A stretch of DNA of 23,165 nucleotides, from assembly GCA_022565075.1 (NCBI GenBank), contig JADFKG010000010.1, positions 1-23,165 on the forward strand, read 5' to 3'. The DNA comes from Chloroflexota bacterium (lineage in GTDB: Bacteria > Chloroflexota > Dehalococcoidia > SM23-28-2 > RBG-16-64-32). The notes under the pieces were generated by a model. It was not told the origin of the DNA. It worked only from the letters and a program-made list of their open reading frames with translations, and did no database searches. Every line of letters starts with the position of its first letter. The first letter of the stretch is position 1. Below are positions 21,921-23,165 of the stretch, piece after piece. The translations under genes were made by a program, and so were the position numbers.

Positions 21921-22619
21921 CTAGCGCGCCCCAGTCGCTGCGGCGGCTACGAGGTCAGAGACGTCGGCAGTGAACTCCGACTCACTCTTCGCCGGGAAGA
22001 GGTCTGACTCGAAAGTACGCTCATCCACTACGAAGTTCCCCTGGTGATCGATCCAGCCGACCCCGATCGTAGATTCGGCGTGCACCATGCCGTCTACGAT
22101 TCGGAAGCGGAAGGGCTCAGCGGAGAGACTCATAATCCCGTTCTCAGGTCCCTCAAGGAAGAAGAAGTATCTCTCGCCGACCGCGATGGAATTCGGCGAA
22201 TCGAAAACGCTCGTGACGCCGCGATCGGAGACCTCCATTGCAAACGGCTTCTGTAGCGCGAGGGACAGATCGCCTTCTCCCACAAGATAGCGTTCGACGC
22301 TCAGAAAGTAGTCGAAACCCAGGAAAGTTATGCCTGATCCTCCGCCATCGCGGCTCCACTGGTCGCTTCGTCCCTCAACTGTGGCTACGATCACCGCGTC
22401 TGATTCCTCAATCAGCACTGGAAGAGGCAAGGTGTATATGCTGGTGTCGGCATTCCCGACAAGGGGGTAGTTGGCGTCGATCTGGAACTCCGCCACACTC
22501 TGAACGCCGCCGGACTCGTCTCCCGCCGGCCCGATCCCCAGCCACCAGCCGGTCACGCCAACGGCGATCGCGACGCTGATAGTCAGGACTAGACTTCCCA
22601 GTGTATGTCTAGGAGCCAT
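21921..22619 (-). CDS. membrane-anchored hypothetical protein
   Basis: A 232-residue protein I do not recognise. The N-terminus (MAPRHTLGSLVLTISVAIAVGVTG) is a signal anchor with one membrane helix, and the rest is predicted outside the cell. The mature part has beta-rich stretches such as LIEESDAVIVATVEG, FDYFLSVERYLVGEG and VGERYFFFLEGP. This pattern of an exported protein with VGTV...VERVLKG-like strands is common in unnamed proteins of Chloroflexota and Firmicutes. I chose ATG 22617-22619 for GGAGGT 5 nt upstream; longer readings lack both a ribosome site and a signal segment. It overlaps the metalloprotease gene by 11 bp, so the two are probably one transcript. Composition is less GC-rich than the lipid operon. 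Confidence 0.75.
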   Translation of the reverse strand: MAPRHTLGSLVLTISVAIAVGVTGWWLGIGPAGDESGGVQSVAEFQIDANYPLVGNADTSIYTLPLPVLIEESDAVIVATVEGRSDQWSRDGGGSGITFLGFDYFLSVERYLVGEGDLSLALQKPFAMEVSDRGVTSVFDSPNSIAVGERYFFFLEGPENGIMSLSAEPFRFRIVDGMVHAESTIGVGWIDHQGNFVVDERTFESDLFPAKSESEFTADVSDLVAAAATGAR

Positions 22620-23165
22620 GTGACACCTCCTTGAGTGTCGATCCTGCCAAGTTGAGTATGGAGTGATCGCTATGGCATGGAGGCACGTCAACCGAGTAGG
22701 TCGAGTTCGGGTACATTGCGTTCAGGCCGCAGACATCGTCTACCTGCGGACTGGCGACTTGGTTGGGGGCAACCGGGTACATAATGGAGCCACCATACTG
22801 CGAGTGGCCGAGGCCGATTTGATGACCTTCCTCATGCGAGGCAACTGCCCGCAACTGGAGGGAGTTCATGCTGTCCGTTTCGTCCCGGTTTAGGTACGCG
22901 TCCGAATACGTCGTGACGTGCCCGGCTGAGTGGTTGCATACTGTCACGGCCACGCCCGTGTTGCCGTCGGGGAAGTCGTATGCCCGCCAATAGTTCGGCG
23001 CCGTGCCGGTCGTATAGGTGATGTCGACTTTAGACGCGGTTGCGTCCCAGCCCTCCTCCACGTAAAGGAAGGCCGCTCGCTCGCGGCTCGTTACGGATCC
23101 AAAGAACTTGGTTTTAAATGTCACCTTGTCGTCTGAATCCTGCTCTCGCAGGGCGTGATGGCCAT
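22609..23165 (-). CDS. matrixin-like metalloprotease, 5' end outside the window
   Basis: The frame stays open to the right edge of the window, so the N-terminus is missing; a GTG at 23122-23124 is internal in my view, since reading continues upstream without a stop. The visible 185 residues contain the metzincin zinc motif HEEGHQIGLGH (HExxHxxGxxH), followed 7 residues later by the Met-turn SIMYP, both diagnostic of M10 matrixins. A secreted protease is expected, but the signal peptide, if any, lies outside. Four cysteines, two in the C-terminal part (VDDVCGLNAMYP, VPPCH), could form disulfides. It is followed by the exported hypothetical protein in an overlap of 11 bp. Substrate and activation mechanism are unknown; no cysteine-switch propeptide is visible. 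Confidence 0.8.
   Translation of the reverse strand, partial: GHHALREQDSDDKVTFKTKFFGSVTSRERAAFLYVEEGWDATASKVDITYTTGTAPNYWRAYDFPDGNTGVAVTVCNHSAGHVTTYSDAYLNRDETDSMNSLQLRAVASHEEGHQIGLGHSQYGGSIMYPVAPNQVASPQVDDVCGLNAMYPNSTYSVDVPPCHSDHSILNLAGSTLKEVSHGS

Overview
The window is a gene-dense, high-GC stretch of bacterial chromosome with about 20 protein genes. I saw no tRNA, rRNA, CRISPR array or transposase. Two lipoproteins with Gram-positive-like signal peptides, an FKBP protein with Pro/Thr linkers, a two-domain protein disulfide oxidoreductase and an inositol-lipid gene set in a non-actinobacterial-looking context together suggest Chloroflexota (Dehalococcoidia or Thermomicrobia-like). This is inference from gene content only. 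Frequent GTG starts, stop/start overlaps and several promoters sitting 6-8 nt from a start codon without a Shine-Dalgarno suggest that leaderless or coupled translation is common.

Layout. 1-234: tail of cinA. 268-2002 (+): an SGNH/GDSL lipoprotein and a second lipoprotein. 2016-6966 (-): coaE, a MoxR-type AAA+ ATPase and a very long NorD/CbbO-like VWA protein, forming an orphan MoxR-VWA pair. 7079-12444 (-): an eIF2B-family protein, a membrane protein with a degenerate J-domain and two FKBP domains, an AidB-like acyl-CoA dehydrogenase, an alpha/beta hydrolase and a GNAT acetyltransferase. 12666-14303 (+): an APH-like kinase fused to a P-loop kinase. 14327-15649: an A/T-richer cassette with one Fic-domain gene, bounded by an exact 39-bp direct repeat. 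15662-21850 (-): a seven-gene, mostly overlapping operon. 21921-23165 (-): a membrane-anchored hypothetical protein and a matrixin-like metalloprotease cut by the window edge.

The most interesting region is the operon at 15662-21850. In order of transcription it encodes inositol-3-phosphate synthase, a PatA-like acyltransferase, a PHP-family phosphoesterase, a PimA-like mannosyltransferase, a CDP-alcohol phosphatidyltransferase, a disulfide oxidoreductase and dUTPase. The first five make a near-complete route from glucose-6-phosphate to an acylated phosphatidylinositol mannoside, a lipid class best known from Actinobacteria. The PHP protein is well placed to be the phosphatase that the phosphatidylinositol-phosphate route requires. 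The inositol synthase carries an extra N-terminal helix-turn-helix domain, and a palindrome lies in the spacer of its own promoter, which suggests an enzyme that represses its own operon.

The second highlight is the Fic cassette. It sits exactly at the overlapping stop codons of two convergent genes, and the 39-bp duplication restores the 3' end of both, like attL/attR of an integrated element, although no recombinase is present.
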